Origin: Pontibacter arcticus
GTDB taxonomy: Bacteria > Bacteroidota > Bacteroidia > Cytophagales > Hymenobacteraceae
DNA: 64,000 nt
Direction: 5' to 3'
Assembly (NCBI RefSeq): GCF_003284895.1
Contig: NZ_QMDV01000006.1
Coordinates: 62,001 to 126,000, forward strand
Made by a program: the position numbers and the translations under genes. Below the pieces are notes generated by a model. It did not search any database. It was not told the origin of the DNA and was given only the letters and a program-made list of their open reading frames with translations. Position 1 is the first letter of the stretch. Each line of letters opens with the position of its first letter. Of this stretch, positions 26,953 to 36,177 are shown piece by piece.

Positions 26953-27339
26953 ATGTGGAAGCCAACTGATTTACCTGTTCCCATTGAAGTAGAGACAAAA
27001 GCTGTAGTAAAGCAGGCAACAACAGCACATCGCTATCTGGCCGAGCTGAAGGGGGGCACCGCGACTATTCCCAACGAACAGATACTAATCAGCACGCTTA
27101 CTCTACAGGAAGCGCGGGACAGTACAGCCATTGAGAACATGATCACCACACAGGATGAACTCTTTAAAGCCGAACTGCAGGCAGGCTATGCCTACAGTAC
27201 CGCTACTAAGGAGGTGCAGAACTATGCCACTGCTCTACGTGAAGGCTTTGAGGCAGTGCGCAAAAATAAAATTCTAAGCTTAAGCCATATCCTCTATCAG
27301 GGACACGTTGCAGATGTCGCCGCCGGCAGGAGGCGTTAG
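26953..27339 (+). pseudogene. Truncated Fic protein, N-terminal part only
   Basis: 128 codons matching the N-terminal domain of long Fic/Doc AMP-transferases: PTDLPVPIEVETKAVVKQ, AHRYLAELKGG, and the alpha-helical inhibitor-like LTLQEARDSTAIENM. Reading stops soon after LSHILYQGHVADVAAGRRR, before any HPFxxGNGR active site, so the catalytic core is missing. Full-length relatives are ~370 residues. A second, more decayed copy of the same gene start is at 44335-44433. Confidence 0.8.
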
Positions 27340-27356
27340 AGCGGCCGTAGCCAGCT

Positions 27357-27833
27357 TCAGGAAGCCAGTTTGATCAATGAATATAGATAGTCTGAGGCAA
27401 GCTGAAAAGTGTTCCTTATCGCCTCCACGTCCGCCTTGTTGCGATAGGCGGTGAACTCATAGTACCAGCGCACGGTGTTCTCCGGGAGAGTCACAGGAAT
27501 AAGGGTCCTGCTGTTGCCCGGGTTATAGTAGCTCACCAGGTAACCCACCTGCGGCTCTAGCACCGTCACAGTCCTATATATCTTTTTACTAAGGATCTCC
27601 TTCCCGTCATCTCCCCAGCAACGCACGCTTCCTGTCAGTTGGCCATCTTTATAAATCGCCTCCTCTACCTTCTGCCCCTGATCGTTATAGGAGATGCTGG
27701 TGCCCTGCCGCACGTCTGGCCGCTCGCTTACCAGCTTCCCGTTTCACTGCAGCACATTTGTCTTGGCATAATAGTCCCGCACCAAGCCCATAGGCTTTCC
27801 ATTCTAGTAGACGATCTTCCTAATATAACGTGA
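27357..27833 (-). pseudogene. MORN/YwqK-like protein relic with two in-frame stops
   Basis: In one frame the sequence reads KIVY-stop-NGKPMGLVRDYYAK, TNVLQ-stop-NGKLVSERPDV, then an open run from 27713 to 27357 (DQGQKVEEAIYKDGQLTGSV). The repeats resemble the YwqK-type MORN family. Both stops (TAG at 27804-27806, TGA at 27744-27746) sit where the repeat normally has Trp, each one base from TGG. The 5' end is lost. It lies tail-to-tail with the fic fragment. Confidence 0.7.
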
Positions 27834-27839
27834 ACTCGG

Positions 27840-28246
27840 GAATTAAATCGTATTTAAATTATTGATTTACAATTATTTAACCCATATCTTGATTAGTAGT
27901 CAAAGATAAGTAATTGGTTATTTATCAGTGTTTTGAAGCTGATGTTCAATATATCAGACATTTATCCGACATTCCGGCCTTTGTAGACAGAGATAGTTGC
28001 TTTTTTCTCTCCTTCTTTACTAAGCAGGCTTTTCTCCAACAGCTCCTACAGGGCTGTTCAGTCTTTAGTGTTAGATTTTGTTCCGTGTCTGCTTTTGTGC
28101 ATCCTTCTTTCGCTTTATACAATAAACTGGTTACTGTAGGTATTATTAATCTAAAAGTTCAAGTACAGAGACTGCAAATAAAGAATTAAGCAATAACTCA
28201 GACCATTTATAAGAAACTGCAATTTAAAATATAAGTAACTGCAATG
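27840..28246. other. Intergenic region before the AbiE operator
   Basis: AT-rich DNA without a supported gene. One open stretch (27914-28189) has Phe/Cys-rich, low-complexity composition and no start context. A short direct repeat, AACTGCAAT, occurs at 28215 and 28237. Confidence 0.4.
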
Positions 28247-28300
28247 TGATGTCTACTTTGTCAAGTTTTATAACAAAAAAACTTGACAAAGTAGACATCA
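28247..28300. promoter_or_regulatory. Perfect 23-bp inverted repeat upstream of abiE
   Basis: Arms 28247-28269 (begins TGATGTCTACTTTGTCAAG) and 28278-28300 are exact complements around an 8-nt spacer. It lies 42 bp before the abiEi start. AbiEi antitoxins bind inverted repeats in their own promoter, so this is probably the operator; it could also form a strong hairpin in RNA. Confidence 0.75.
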
Positions 28301-28342
28301 AGATTTACCTTTATAGAAGAATTGCATAAGGCAGAAACAATT

Positions 28343-29068
28343 ATGAGCATCATGCAGCAAGTCCGGGAAAGAATTGAACAGGCCCAGCCCGGTCAGCTGC
28401 TGACTTATGCCGACTTTCAGGTAAGCGACAGCCAGCTGGAGGCCTTGGCTGCGGCGCTCAGCCGCCTGGCCAAGCAAGGGGTGATCAACCGGCTGGCAAA
28501 AGGCCGCTACTATAAGCCTAAGGAAACTGTTTTCGGGAAAGTGAGACCATCCGAAAAAGAGATCATCAAGAGTCTTAGCACCTCCAAAGGCAAAGTCAAA
28601 GGGTACGAGAGCGGTTTGGGGCTTTACAACCAGCTGGGCCTGACCACGCAGGTTCCCCAGGAGGTGACGCTGATGACACGCAAGCAGCGCCGGGTAGCGA
28701 ACGTCGGGAAAACCAAAATCCGTTATGTTCAAAGCCCCACCAGCTTCAAGGAGTCTGACATCGACAAGCTTCAGGTCCTGGACGCAATGCGCGGTTACAA
28801 GAAGATTCCGGACCGCAACAGCGAGAAGACTATCCTCATTTTGCTTAAGTATATCAAAGAGTTAGCCGAACGCGACATGGATCGGCTCATAGAGCTGGCA
28901 CTAGACTACAATCCCGCTACCCGTGCCCTGCTGGGAGCTCTACTGGAGCAGCTGGGCTACGCACAGGAAGCAGACAGACTAAGGCAGTCACTAAACCCGC
29001 TGACTAAATACAAACTGGGCATTAGCGAGAGCATTTTGCCCAACAGAAAAGACTGGAATATTATATGA
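28343..29068 (+). CDS. abiEi: AbiEi-like type IV antitoxin (DUF6088-like)
   Basis: A 241-residue antitoxin and autorepressor. Residues ~1-75 form a winged helix (ALAAALSRLAKQGVINRLAKGRYY), followed by the beta-rich antitoxin core (GYESGLGLYNQLGLTTQVP, TLMTRKQRR). I chose ATG 28343 over 28322, since it has better spacing from the operator and starts at the conserved part. The stop overlaps the toxin start as ATGA. It neutralises AbiEii without direct contact (type IV, family knowledge). Confidence 0.85.
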   Translation: MSIMQQVRERIEQAQPGQLLTYADFQVSDSQLEALAAALSRLAKQGVINRLAKGRYYKPKETVFGKVRPSEKEIIKSLSTSKGKVKGYESGLGLYNQLGLTTQVPQEVTLMTRKQRRVANVGKTKIRYVQSPTSFKESDIDKLQVLDAMRGYKKIPDRNSEKTILILLKYIKELAERDMDRLIELALDYNPATRALLGALLEQLGYAQEADRLRQSLNPLTKYKLGISESILPNRKDWNII

Positions 29069-30039
29069 ACCTGCACCAAAACCCGGAGGTGTTTCGGGAT
29101 GCCATTACGGCCACTGCAGAGGCCCTGCAGATTAGGGACGTATATGTGGAGAAAGACTATTGGGTGACGCTGGTGCTTTACCGCCTGGCCCACTCCCCCT
29201 ACGTGGAGCAAGCCATCTTCAAGGGCGGCACCTCGCTATCCAAGGCCTACAACCTGATTGAGCGCTTTTCCGAGGACATCGACTTGGCCATCAATGCCGA
29301 CGAAGGCATGACTAACAACCAGGTCATGCAGTTGATCCGTAAAATCTCAAAAGAGATCACAAAGGACATGGTGGAGGTAGATGACCCGCACAGGACCAGC
29401 AAAGGCTCCCGCTTCCGCAAAACGCTGCACGACTACGGGGCCTCAGTGCAGGGAGACTACGGCCAGGCAACCGACAAGATCCTGGTGGAGATCAACTCCT
29501 TTGCCAGCCCCAATCCGCACCAGCTGATGCCGATCAAGACCTACATCAGCCAGTTTATGGCTCAACGTGGCTTGCTGGATATGATCCGACAATACGAGCT
29601 AGAGCCTTTTGAGGTAAATGTGGTGAGCTTGGAGCGCACCTTCACAGAGAAAGTACTGGCCCTGGTGCGTGCCTCCTATGCCGAAAAACCGGTAGATGAG
29701 TTAGGTAGCAAGATCCGCCATGTATACGACCTGCACGCCATGCTAAAATCACCTGTAGTGACTGCTTTCCTGCACAGTGAGAACTTCTTCCAAATGATCA
29801 AGGCTGTACAGGCCGATGATGCCCGCAACAGCGAGTTTCAAGGGGACTGGGCCATGCAGCCGCTGGATGCCTGCCTGCTATTCGCCAATGTAAGAGGAGC
29901 CTGGAATTCTTTAGAGACGGCCTACCAGCAGGAATTCCGCTCCCTCGTGTATGGCACACTTCCTGACCCAGAGGCAGTAATTGCTGACTTGGAAACAGTC
30001 GCTACACGCCTCAAGATACTTAGGAGTAGGGAGAGCTAA
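29065..30039 (+). CDS. abiEii: AbiEii-family nucleotidyltransferase toxin
   Basis: A 324-residue toxin of the AbiEii/AbiGii family. These enzymes transfer nucleotides to tRNA or other targets and cause abortive infection. The active-site pattern is clear: KGGTSLSK (GGTS 54-57), and SEDIDLAI with Asp71/Asp73. A conserved downstream FTEKVLAL and a DLHAML region follow. It overlaps abiEi by 4 bp, with coupled translation. Intact and of normal length. Confidence 0.9.
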   Translation: MNLHQNPEVFRDAITATAEALQIRDVYVEKDYWVTLVLYRLAHSPYVEQAIFKGGTSLSKAYNLIERFSEDIDLAINADEGMTNNQVMQLIRKISKEITKDMVEVDDPHRTSKGSRFRKTLHDYGASVQGDYGQATDKILVEINSFASPNPHQLMPIKTYISQFMAQRGLLDMIRQYELEPFEVNVVSLERTFTEKVLALVRASYAEKPVDELGSKIRHVYDLHAMLKSPVVTAFLHSENFFQMIKAVQADDARNSEFQGDWAMQPLDACLLFANVRGAWNSLETAYQQEFRSLVYGTLPDPEAVIADLETVATRLKILRSRES

Positions 30040-30070
30040 AACAGACCTAATGTAGTGCCAAACGGATCGG

Positions 30071-31021
30071 CTACATGGCAACTATACTTTTAAGCTCCCC
30101 AATAAGCTGCTCCAGATCTTTCTTTTTCCCAGAAAAGACTTTAGTTCTGTATTTACTATCAAGCCCCAGTTCTTGAATCTCACTCTTACGTTGGCTGTCG
30201 GTTAGTAGAATATCTGATAAAGCAAGTCCCGTTGCTATCCTGCCAATATCAATCTGATCATTCGGGTTTTCATTCTTATTATTAACAGCTATGAGTCCGC
30301 TAAGAGATGTTCTAATATCAAGTGTTGGAATTCTAGTGAATTCAAATTTCCTCAAATGTGAAATTAGAGTCTTCAACTCTTTTTTAGTCATTCTGTGTCT
30401 GTTGGTTAGTTGGTAAATAATTGAGTCTATCCAATTAGGAATGTCGCCTGAAGGGAAGGAAACAGGACGAATAATAATATGTCCATGCACCAGTAGGGCA
30501 TTGAGCCTTTCAAGGAAGTGACTTAAGGTGATGAACCTGGAGGCTGCAAGAATGCTCTGACCTACTTTGCTGTCGACTTTTTTATGTCTAGCAATCTTTC
30601 TTATATGATGCGCCACCACAGTAGCTTCCGCAGCTTTCATATTGAATTCAATCTTTTGCCTGTGTAATGCCTGGTAATTCCCCTCATCTTCTAAGATGCC
30701 CTTCTTAATCTTGTCATGAAGAAAGGTTCTGATTGTTATGTTGTTTTTCCTAACAGCGGATATCATCAGTTGAGAGGTAATAAACGGTTCTGCTTTGAAA
30801 GCATAGCCCATAGATAGTTTATAAAACTCAGTGTCAAGGTGAGCGGCTCTAGCAGAGTCTTTTTGAGATGTCTCTAGGTAATGCTCAACTGACATCGGGC
30901 AAATAATCTTATTCATCGTTACCCCAGTATGTAGCAAGCTTCGAATCTCTTCCCATTCTGGAATTCCTGTTGAATCAAACATTCCACTTGTTGCAAACTG
31001 GTCAAGATATATAATATGCAT
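30071..31021 (-). CDS. PIN-like putative nuclease
   Basis: A 316-residue protein, convergent with abiEii. It opens with MHIIYLDQFATSGMFD (Asp7), and near the C-terminus has DQIDIGRIATGLALSDILLTDSQ, the acid-rich helix/strand pair that closes a PIN active site. PIN domains cut RNA. No antitoxin gene is next to it, so a classical VapBC role is unlikely. Moderately AT-rich. The call rests on spacing of acidic residues and is uncertain. Confidence 0.5.
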   Translation of the reverse strand: MHIIYLDQFATSGMFDSTGIPEWEEIRSLLHTGVTMNKIICPMSVEHYLETSQKDSARAAHLDTEFYKLSMGYAFKAEPFITSQLMISAVRKNNITIRTFLHDKIKKGILEDEGNYQALHRQKIEFNMKAAEATVVAHHIRKIARHKKVDSKVGQSILAASRFITLSHFLERLNALLVHGHIIIRPVSFPSGDIPNWIDSIIYQLTNRHRMTKKELKTLISHLRKFEFTRIPTLDIRTSLSGLIAVNNKNENPNDQIDIGRIATGLALSDILLTDSQRKSEIQELGLDSKYRTKVFSGKKKDLEQLIGELKSIVAM

Positions 31022-31156
31022 ACAGTAAAAGTAGGTTTAGCTTATCAATACACCTTCTCGCCTGTATTCGATAGGCGGGTAGCTCATCTTATCTCCTCTG
31101 TTAGTGTCTTGTCAGGGAACAATGTGTGTCTTGATGATCAAGCACCAGTTATAAAT

Positions 31157-31942
31157 TTATTCTATGACCAACGTGTCTTGTGTACTGTAGGTAAAAATCC
31201 CCTGCCCTCCCTGAACATTTGATGGCAGCACAACTGGGGGCTCGAAGGGATCAACATTTGAGCGGGAAGCCTGCTGCAGCGCCCGCTGAAAATGATAGTT
31301 GTCAGGGGTGATGCGGTAAAGTATAATACGGTAAGGTTGTTTCCCGTCGGGAACATCCAAACGGATGCTCAGTTCTGGCTCACTGGAGAGTGAATAATCA
31401 TAATATTCCGACTTTCTAATAGTTTGCCCCGCTAGCTCATATTCCAGATAGACGCCATAGAAGCGGTGCCTGGCATCAGGTCCATTTGTAAAACTCAGCC
31501 TGATCTGAGTGCCGTTAAAGACCCAATCAGTAATCACAACTGGTGCTACGGTTTCAGTGGCGGCATAAAGTGTATCGGCATTGTTTACAGTAATGATGCG
31601 TAGCCGAACGGAGTCTTCCGGAAGGATAGCAGGTAAACGGTAAGGGCTGGCATAGTTTACCATTTTTCCGCTGACTTTATCCTTGTAGAAAATGTTCTGC
31701 AATCGGATAACTGTATCAGGAAGCATCAACTCTACATGAGCATTCCAAACCAGCTGCAGCGACAGGTCCTCCTGAAAGCTGCTGGTACGGATCAGGCTCA
31801 GCCTGATGGGCTCTCCAGGCACAAGGTACCCCTCCACGAAAAGCCTGGCCGGACTTGCCGGCATCACAAGCTCAGCCTCCTCCTTCAAGGCACAGGAAGT
31901 CATCAATAGAAATAGAATAAGTGCTATAGGTCGAATGTGCAT
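31157..31942 (-). CDS. DUF4249 lipoprotein, partner of TonB receptor
   Basis: A 261-residue outer-membrane lipoprotein; lipobox LLMTSC (Cys17). The mature part has the DUF4249 pattern (RLFVEGYLVPGEPIRLSLIRTSSF near the start). DUF4249 proteins are found beside TonB-dependent receptors and are thought to act as surface partners in uptake. The start overlaps the end of the receptor gene by 19 bp, so the two are coupled. Confidence 0.8.
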   Translation of the reverse strand: MHIRPIALILFLLMTSCALKEEAELVMPASPARLFVEGYLVPGEPIRLSLIRTSSFQEDLSLQLVWNAHVELMLPDTVIRLQNIFYKDKVSGKMVNYASPYRLPAILPEDSVRLRIITVNNADTLYAATETVAPVVITDWVFNGTQIRLSFTNGPDARHRFYGVYLEYELAGQTIRKSEYYDYSLSSEPELSIRLDVPDGKQPYRIILYRITPDNYHFQRALQQASRSNVDPFEPPVVLPSNVQGGQGIFTYSTQDTLVIE

Positions 31943-34155
31943 GTATACCGAAGGGTTGGTGTTAAAGGAAGCAAGGACCGTTGCCTGGCGGTGATTTTAC
32001 CTGTGCCGTCCTCCTTTCGGGCTACGTCGAAGTACAGGAAGTAAGGGTTGGCGCGGTTATATAGGTTGTACACCCCGGCGCTCCATTCGGAGGTGCTTTT
32101 GTTATGCTGCTTTTTGTAGGTCACCCCTACATCAAGCCGGTGTCGTATTGGTGTCCTTATGTTATTAAACCGTTCGAAAGCAGGAAGTACTCTAGGCGCT
32201 TCTCCGGGCGTCATGCCCTGCGCCGGGATGATGCCCACCGGAAAAGTATAGGGGCTGCCTGTCTGCAGGAACCACTGCCCTGAAAGCTGCCAACTTTTGC
32301 CAAGGTTGTATTGTATCGTTGTTGAAAGCTGATGTCGCACATCTTGCACCGGATACACCCACTCCCTACGACCGTGTCTATCTTCAAGTGCTATCTTAGC
32401 ATAGGCTAAGGTATAGCTAATATCTATTGCAAGCGGAGACCACTGGGCCTGCAGCTCCAGTTCGGCACCATAGGCCCGGCCTGCATGCGGCTGGAAGCGC
32501 TGCTCAAAGTCAGTCAGCAAATCCATTCCGTTGGCATAGTAGAGCTGGCCTTTAAGCCAACGGTGGTAAATACTTGTAGCCAACTTATGCTGCTTTACAG
32601 GTTTACTGATAGACAGCCCCACTTGATCCGATCGCTGCACAGGCAGTTTACCTGAAGTGAAACGGAAGAAGTCAAAGGGCATGTTGATGCCTAGCACATT
32701 TACCTGGTGATGGAACTGGTAGGTGCGGTCATAGTAGAAACTAGCGGTCCAACTGTCTTCAGCAACCCCTATTTTCAAACGCGGTGCTGGCAATAGCTGC
32801 TCTTCATGCTGATACAAACGTGCCCCGGCAGCATATGTCAGCTTACCTAAAGTAGTCTGCGTCTGTACAAAAAGGCCGCTGATGGGCAGTTTCTCTCTAA
32901 ACGCAGTCTCATTCAGCAAGCGGCCTTCCCTGTCTTGCTGGAGTGAATGCATCGAGGCTTTCATATGCTGCATAAACGCTCCCATTTCAATAAATCCCTG
33001 GCTACTGAGTGGCAGACCAAACAGCAGGTTGGAGAAATGCCCGGAGGTCGTCTGGTCGAGAAACTGAGTTTCCTGTCGCCGGTGCTCCATGGAGAAAGCA
33101 TATTGGCTGTACCCTTGGGTGAGCTCCAGCCAGGTGGGCCCGAATCTGTGTTTCCAACGGGCAGTCAGCAGGCGGTTGCCCCAGTCAGAGGCAAGCGAGA
33201 AGCGGTCTGTAGTGCCGTCGTACCTGTCTTGGCTTCCGAACAAAGCCACCGATAGGCTGCCTTTCGGCAAGGTGGTGTGCACCTGCAGGTTCATATCCTG
33301 AAAGGCATAGTCCGGCAGGGGGTTATCTTGCTCGTCCTTACGGTGAAGTTGCTCATAAGCCTTTGCCACCAGCTGATAGTAAGATGACTTTGCTTTCGCG
33401 AACACATTGGTCTTATACTTCGGCAGGTGCCGTTGATAGCTCACCTCCGAGCTCAGCACACCAGCTCCAACCTTCAGCTGATGGGTAAGAGGCTCCGTGG
33501 CGCGGGGCACAGCCTTCAGGTAAGCTGACAGCCAGCCGCCCTCGCTCGCGGCAAAGCCTCCCGAGGTGAGGGTCACGGATTCAAACGCATCCGGATCAAG
33601 GGAACTGTTGATGCCCAGGAGGTGGGCAGCATTGAAGATAGGGATGCCTTGCAGAAGCATGGCCGTCTGAGAATTTTTACCGCCTCGCACAAAAAGGCCA
33701 GTTTGCATCTCACCCGTCTGCAGCACCCCTGGCTTATACTGTAGTGCCCTTATCAGGTCTGCTTCGCCGAGTGGCTTGTTTATGATTTCCAGTTCTTTTC
33801 TGGCAAGGGTAACGGTTTCAAGTCCAACACCTTCTGCAGCGACAATCTCAACTTCGTTCAAGTTAATCGCCCCCGGTTTCAGATACAGCCTCAGTGTGGC
33901 AGGCTGGTGAACGCGTACAGTGGTGTCTTGATAGCGGGGGTGGCTGAAACGAAGCAGTACGCTGCTATCGGCAGGCACACTGGCCGGTAGGGAGAAACTT
34001 CCCCTCCAGTCACTGACTGTATGGGCTACTGTGGTGCTAACCAACACCTCAGGCAAAGGCTGTTTTGTGTCACTATCGTAAACAGTGCCCTTCACCTGAC
34101 CATACAGCAAGGCTGGGATGAACAGAGAAAAAATGAATAATACCGCACCCCTCAT
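31924..34155 (-). CDS. TonB-dependent outer-membrane receptor
   Basis: A 743-residue importer using TonB energy. Signal peptide (RGAVLFIFSLFIPALLYGQ), an N-terminal carboxypeptidase-like regulatory domain (VKGTVYDSDTKQPLPEVLV), a plug (GVLQTGEMQTGLFVRGG, TAMLLQGIPIFNAAHLLG), then the barrel. I place the start at ATG 34155, because twelve upstream codons of the open frame lie inside the terminator hairpin of the preceding gene. No substrate can be inferred. It forms an operon with the DUF4249 gene. Confidence 0.88.
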   Translation of the reverse strand: MRGAVLFIFSLFIPALLYGQVKGTVYDSDTKQPLPEVLVSTTVAHTVSDWRGSFSLPASVPADSSVLLRFSHPRYQDTTVRVHQPATLRLYLKPGAINLNEVEIVAAEGVGLETVTLARKELEIINKPLGEADLIRALQYKPGVLQTGEMQTGLFVRGGKNSQTAMLLQGIPIFNAAHLLGINSSLDPDAFESVTLTSGGFAASEGGWLSAYLKAVPRATEPLTHQLKVGAGVLSSEVSYQRHLPKYKTNVFAKAKSSYYQLVAKAYEQLHRKDEQDNPLPDYAFQDMNLQVHTTLPKGSLSVALFGSQDRYDGTTDRFSLASDWGNRLLTARWKHRFGPTWLELTQGYSQYAFSMEHRRQETQFLDQTTSGHFSNLLFGLPLSSQGFIEMGAFMQHMKASMHSLQQDREGRLLNETAFREKLPISGLFVQTQTTLGKLTYAAGARLYQHEEQLLPAPRLKIGVAEDSWTASFYYDRTYQFHHQVNVLGINMPFDFFRFTSGKLPVQRSDQVGLSISKPVKQHKLATSIYHRWLKGQLYYANGMDLLTDFEQRFQPHAGRAYGAELELQAQWSPLAIDISYTLAYAKIALEDRHGRREWVYPVQDVRHQLSTTIQYNLGKSWQLSGQWFLQTGSPYTFPVGIIPAQGMTPGEAPRVLPAFERFNNIRTPIRHRLDVGVTYKKQHNKSTSEWSAGVYNLYNRANPYFLYFDVARKEDGTGKITARQRSLLPLTPTLRYTCTFDL

Positions 34156-34165
34156 AACAACAAAA

Positions 34166-34189
34166 GCCCCCTGCCTAATGGCAGAGGGC
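34166..34189 (-). terminator. Rho-independent terminator after the 34.2-35.8 kb lipoprotein gene
   Basis: GCCCCCTGCC-TAAT-GGCAGAGGGC forms a 10-bp stem with one mismatch. It is followed by a T-rich tract on the minus strand and also by TCTTTT on the plus strand. It lies 15 bp beyond the stop at 34205. Confidence 0.75.
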
Positions 34190-34204
34190 ATCTTTTATTA
34201 ATTG

Positions 34205-35818
34205 CTACTTGCTCTTCACTTTGTAATTCAGCACTACCTCATAGTTTATACTGAAGGTGTCATCAGATTCAATGTATGAAGCGTCCATCTTCATTCTACG
34301 CGGATAGCCATTCTCATTAAAATCCTTATACTCTATGTTTGCGAACGTGTAGGAGTTAGGTACAGTAACTCGTTTAATAGCATTAACAATTCTGTAGCCT
34401 TCCAGCTCAGGTACCAGCGCTGTGATGGTGTTACCCAAGAAGTTTTTATAAGCAGTTTCGTACTCGATATCAGCCACTTTGTGTAAGCCCGCTGCACGGA
34501 TTAGTTTGGATGTTGGCACCCACTGTCCGGTAGGGACATCTAGTTTCCAGCTATGGTCATACACCGCTGGCTGCCATGCCCAAACTGCTGTCGGGTTGCC
34601 ATTACTGTCGTATACCGCTTTTTGCACTTCTGCTGTGGAACCATCTGTGAAGGTGCGAGTAACTGAGGTAAGTCGATTCTCGGCATTATAAGTATAGCTA
34701 TCAATCTCCCCAGTTGTGCTCCAGTTGCCCTGTGCATTCCTCAGATAGGTTTTTGAGGTCTTTACCAGGCCTGCGGCATTGTACTCATAGCTGATGTACT
34801 TAGTCGACTGGCTTCCTTCAGCGCTGCCTTCATAACTTTTGATAACGCGGCCTTGAGAGTCTGTTTCCACATCACTGACAACCGAGGCTCTAAGATCACC
34901 GGCTGCCACATCTGGCAGGATGGTAATGATGTGGTTAAGGGCATAAATTCTCTCTTCTGAAGATGAGTGAGCACTCTGATAGTAATAGTACTCGGTGTCG
35001 CTATGCTTTCTTATTACCTCATATGTATCATATTCTGCGCTACTTGACGGAACGGAAATACATTTGGCATATTTCCTATAGCGGTGCTCCCCGTTGCGCT
35101 CACCATCATACATGTAGAATGCAAATGTCCCGTCTCCGTTTTGTTCTTTAAAGGTGTATTGCTTGAACGCTGCAAAAGTTACCTGAGTATTGTAACGTTC
35201 TGATACATACTCGTAGGCATGTTGATCCTTTATGTCTTCTGTTGCATACTTATTAAGCGTAAGCTTATCCAGAGTGCCGTTAGTATAAGTTTTGGTCAGA
35301 TCAAACGCTTTGCGTGTCTGCATATCCACGGCGCGGTTACTCTCCAGGTATGTCAGCTGGTAAGCGTCATTGTATTCAGCCTTCAAAACTGGCACAGAGC
35401 CCATTAAAGCCTCCGTAATAAACAGACTGCCGTTGGTGTCTCCCACCAGCACAGCATCCCATGCAGTGCCATTGGCGGTAATTTTAAACGCAGTTACCTC
35501 TCCATTCGTGAGTTTAATGGTGAGCATACCGGTTTCTTCGTTGTAGGTGATGCTTTCAATGCCAACACCGTCTTTACCATCTTGCCCACCGATGTTGCCT
35601 TTCATGGCATCAGTGTAAGGGACTGTGCTGGTTGTGCCATTGCTGTAAACGATGATGAGGTTGTCTCCCTCTTTTCTGAGATCCACAACTGTTTTCCCTT
35701 TCTCCGCGATCAGCTCTTTCTCGAGCTGCTCCACCTCTGCGCTGCTGTCGTCTTTGTCGCAGCTAGAGAACAGGGCTAGGCAGCAGAGTGCCAGTGCCGT
35801 AAGCTTTCTTGTTACCAT
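34205..35818 (-). CDS. Large lipoprotein with RHS/YD-like C-terminal repeats
   Basis: A 537-residue putative lipoprotein; signal and lipobox ALCCLALFSSC, then an acidic CDKDDSS. A short coiled region (EVEQLEKELIAEKGK) and a DUF4988-like beta segment (GQDGKDGVGIESITYNEETG) follow. The rest has YD-type strands (SYEYNAAGLVKTSKTYLRN, YTYNAENRLTSVTRTF). I chose ATG 35818 rather than 35845, since it places the signal peptide at the N-terminus. It precedes the TonB operon but is separated from it by a terminator. Function unknown. Confidence 0.68.
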   Translation of the reverse strand: MVTRKLTALALCCLALFSSCDKDDSSAEVEQLEKELIAEKGKTVVDLRKEGDNLIIVYSNGTTSTVPYTDAMKGNIGGQDGKDGVGIESITYNEETGMLTIKLTNGEVTAFKITANGTAWDAVLVGDTNGSLFITEALMGSVPVLKAEYNDAYQLTYLESNRAVDMQTRKAFDLTKTYTNGTLDKLTLNKYATEDIKDQHAYEYVSERYNTQVTFAAFKQYTFKEQNGDGTFAFYMYDGERNGEHRYRKYAKCISVPSSSAEYDTYEVIRKHSDTEYYYYQSAHSSSEERIYALNHIITILPDVAAGDLRASVVSDVETDSQGRVIKSYEGSAEGSQSTKYISYEYNAAGLVKTSKTYLRNAQGNWSTTGEIDSYTYNAENRLTSVTRTFTDGSTAEVQKAVYDSNGNPTAVWAWQPAVYDHSWKLDVPTGQWVPTSKLIRAAGLHKVADIEYETAYKNFLGNTITALVPELEGYRIVNAIKRVTVPNSYTFANIEYKDFNENGYPRRMKMDASYIESDDTFSINYEVVLNYKVKSK

Positions 35819-36177
35819 TATGTATTTATTAAGATTTGTTTTCAATCAGATGGAGCCTATGTAGCAGCCAATTTAAATTGTACTGCAAAAATATGTTATA
35901 TTTATTATATATAAAATTTTGATTGTTTCATTTTAAACTGCTCATCTTAGTACATAGTAGCTGTAATTATATAAGAAATGCCTCTGGAGAACTTTACTGC
36001 AGGTTTAGCCAAGCACTTCAACCTCCCATAGCCCTAAAACATTTATAATTCATTATATTTGGCAACAGATGGTGCAACATGGGCTACTGCCTTGGGCACT
36101 GGCTATACTTGCTAAAACATAAACTTATTTACCGCTACCGGCTAGCCCGCCGGAAACCGAGAAGTTGGACATACCTG
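35819..36177. other. Divergent promoter region, AT-rich
   Basis: Between the lipoprotein gene and the Mod operon. No gene, repeat or hairpin is evident. An in-frame stretch from 36079 would extend Mod by 33 Arg/Tyr-rich residues; I do not think it is translated. Confidence 0.4.

Noticed and set aside
27914..28189. 91-codon frame upstream of abiE
   Set aside because: Phe/Cys/Ser-rich low-complexity translation, no start signal.
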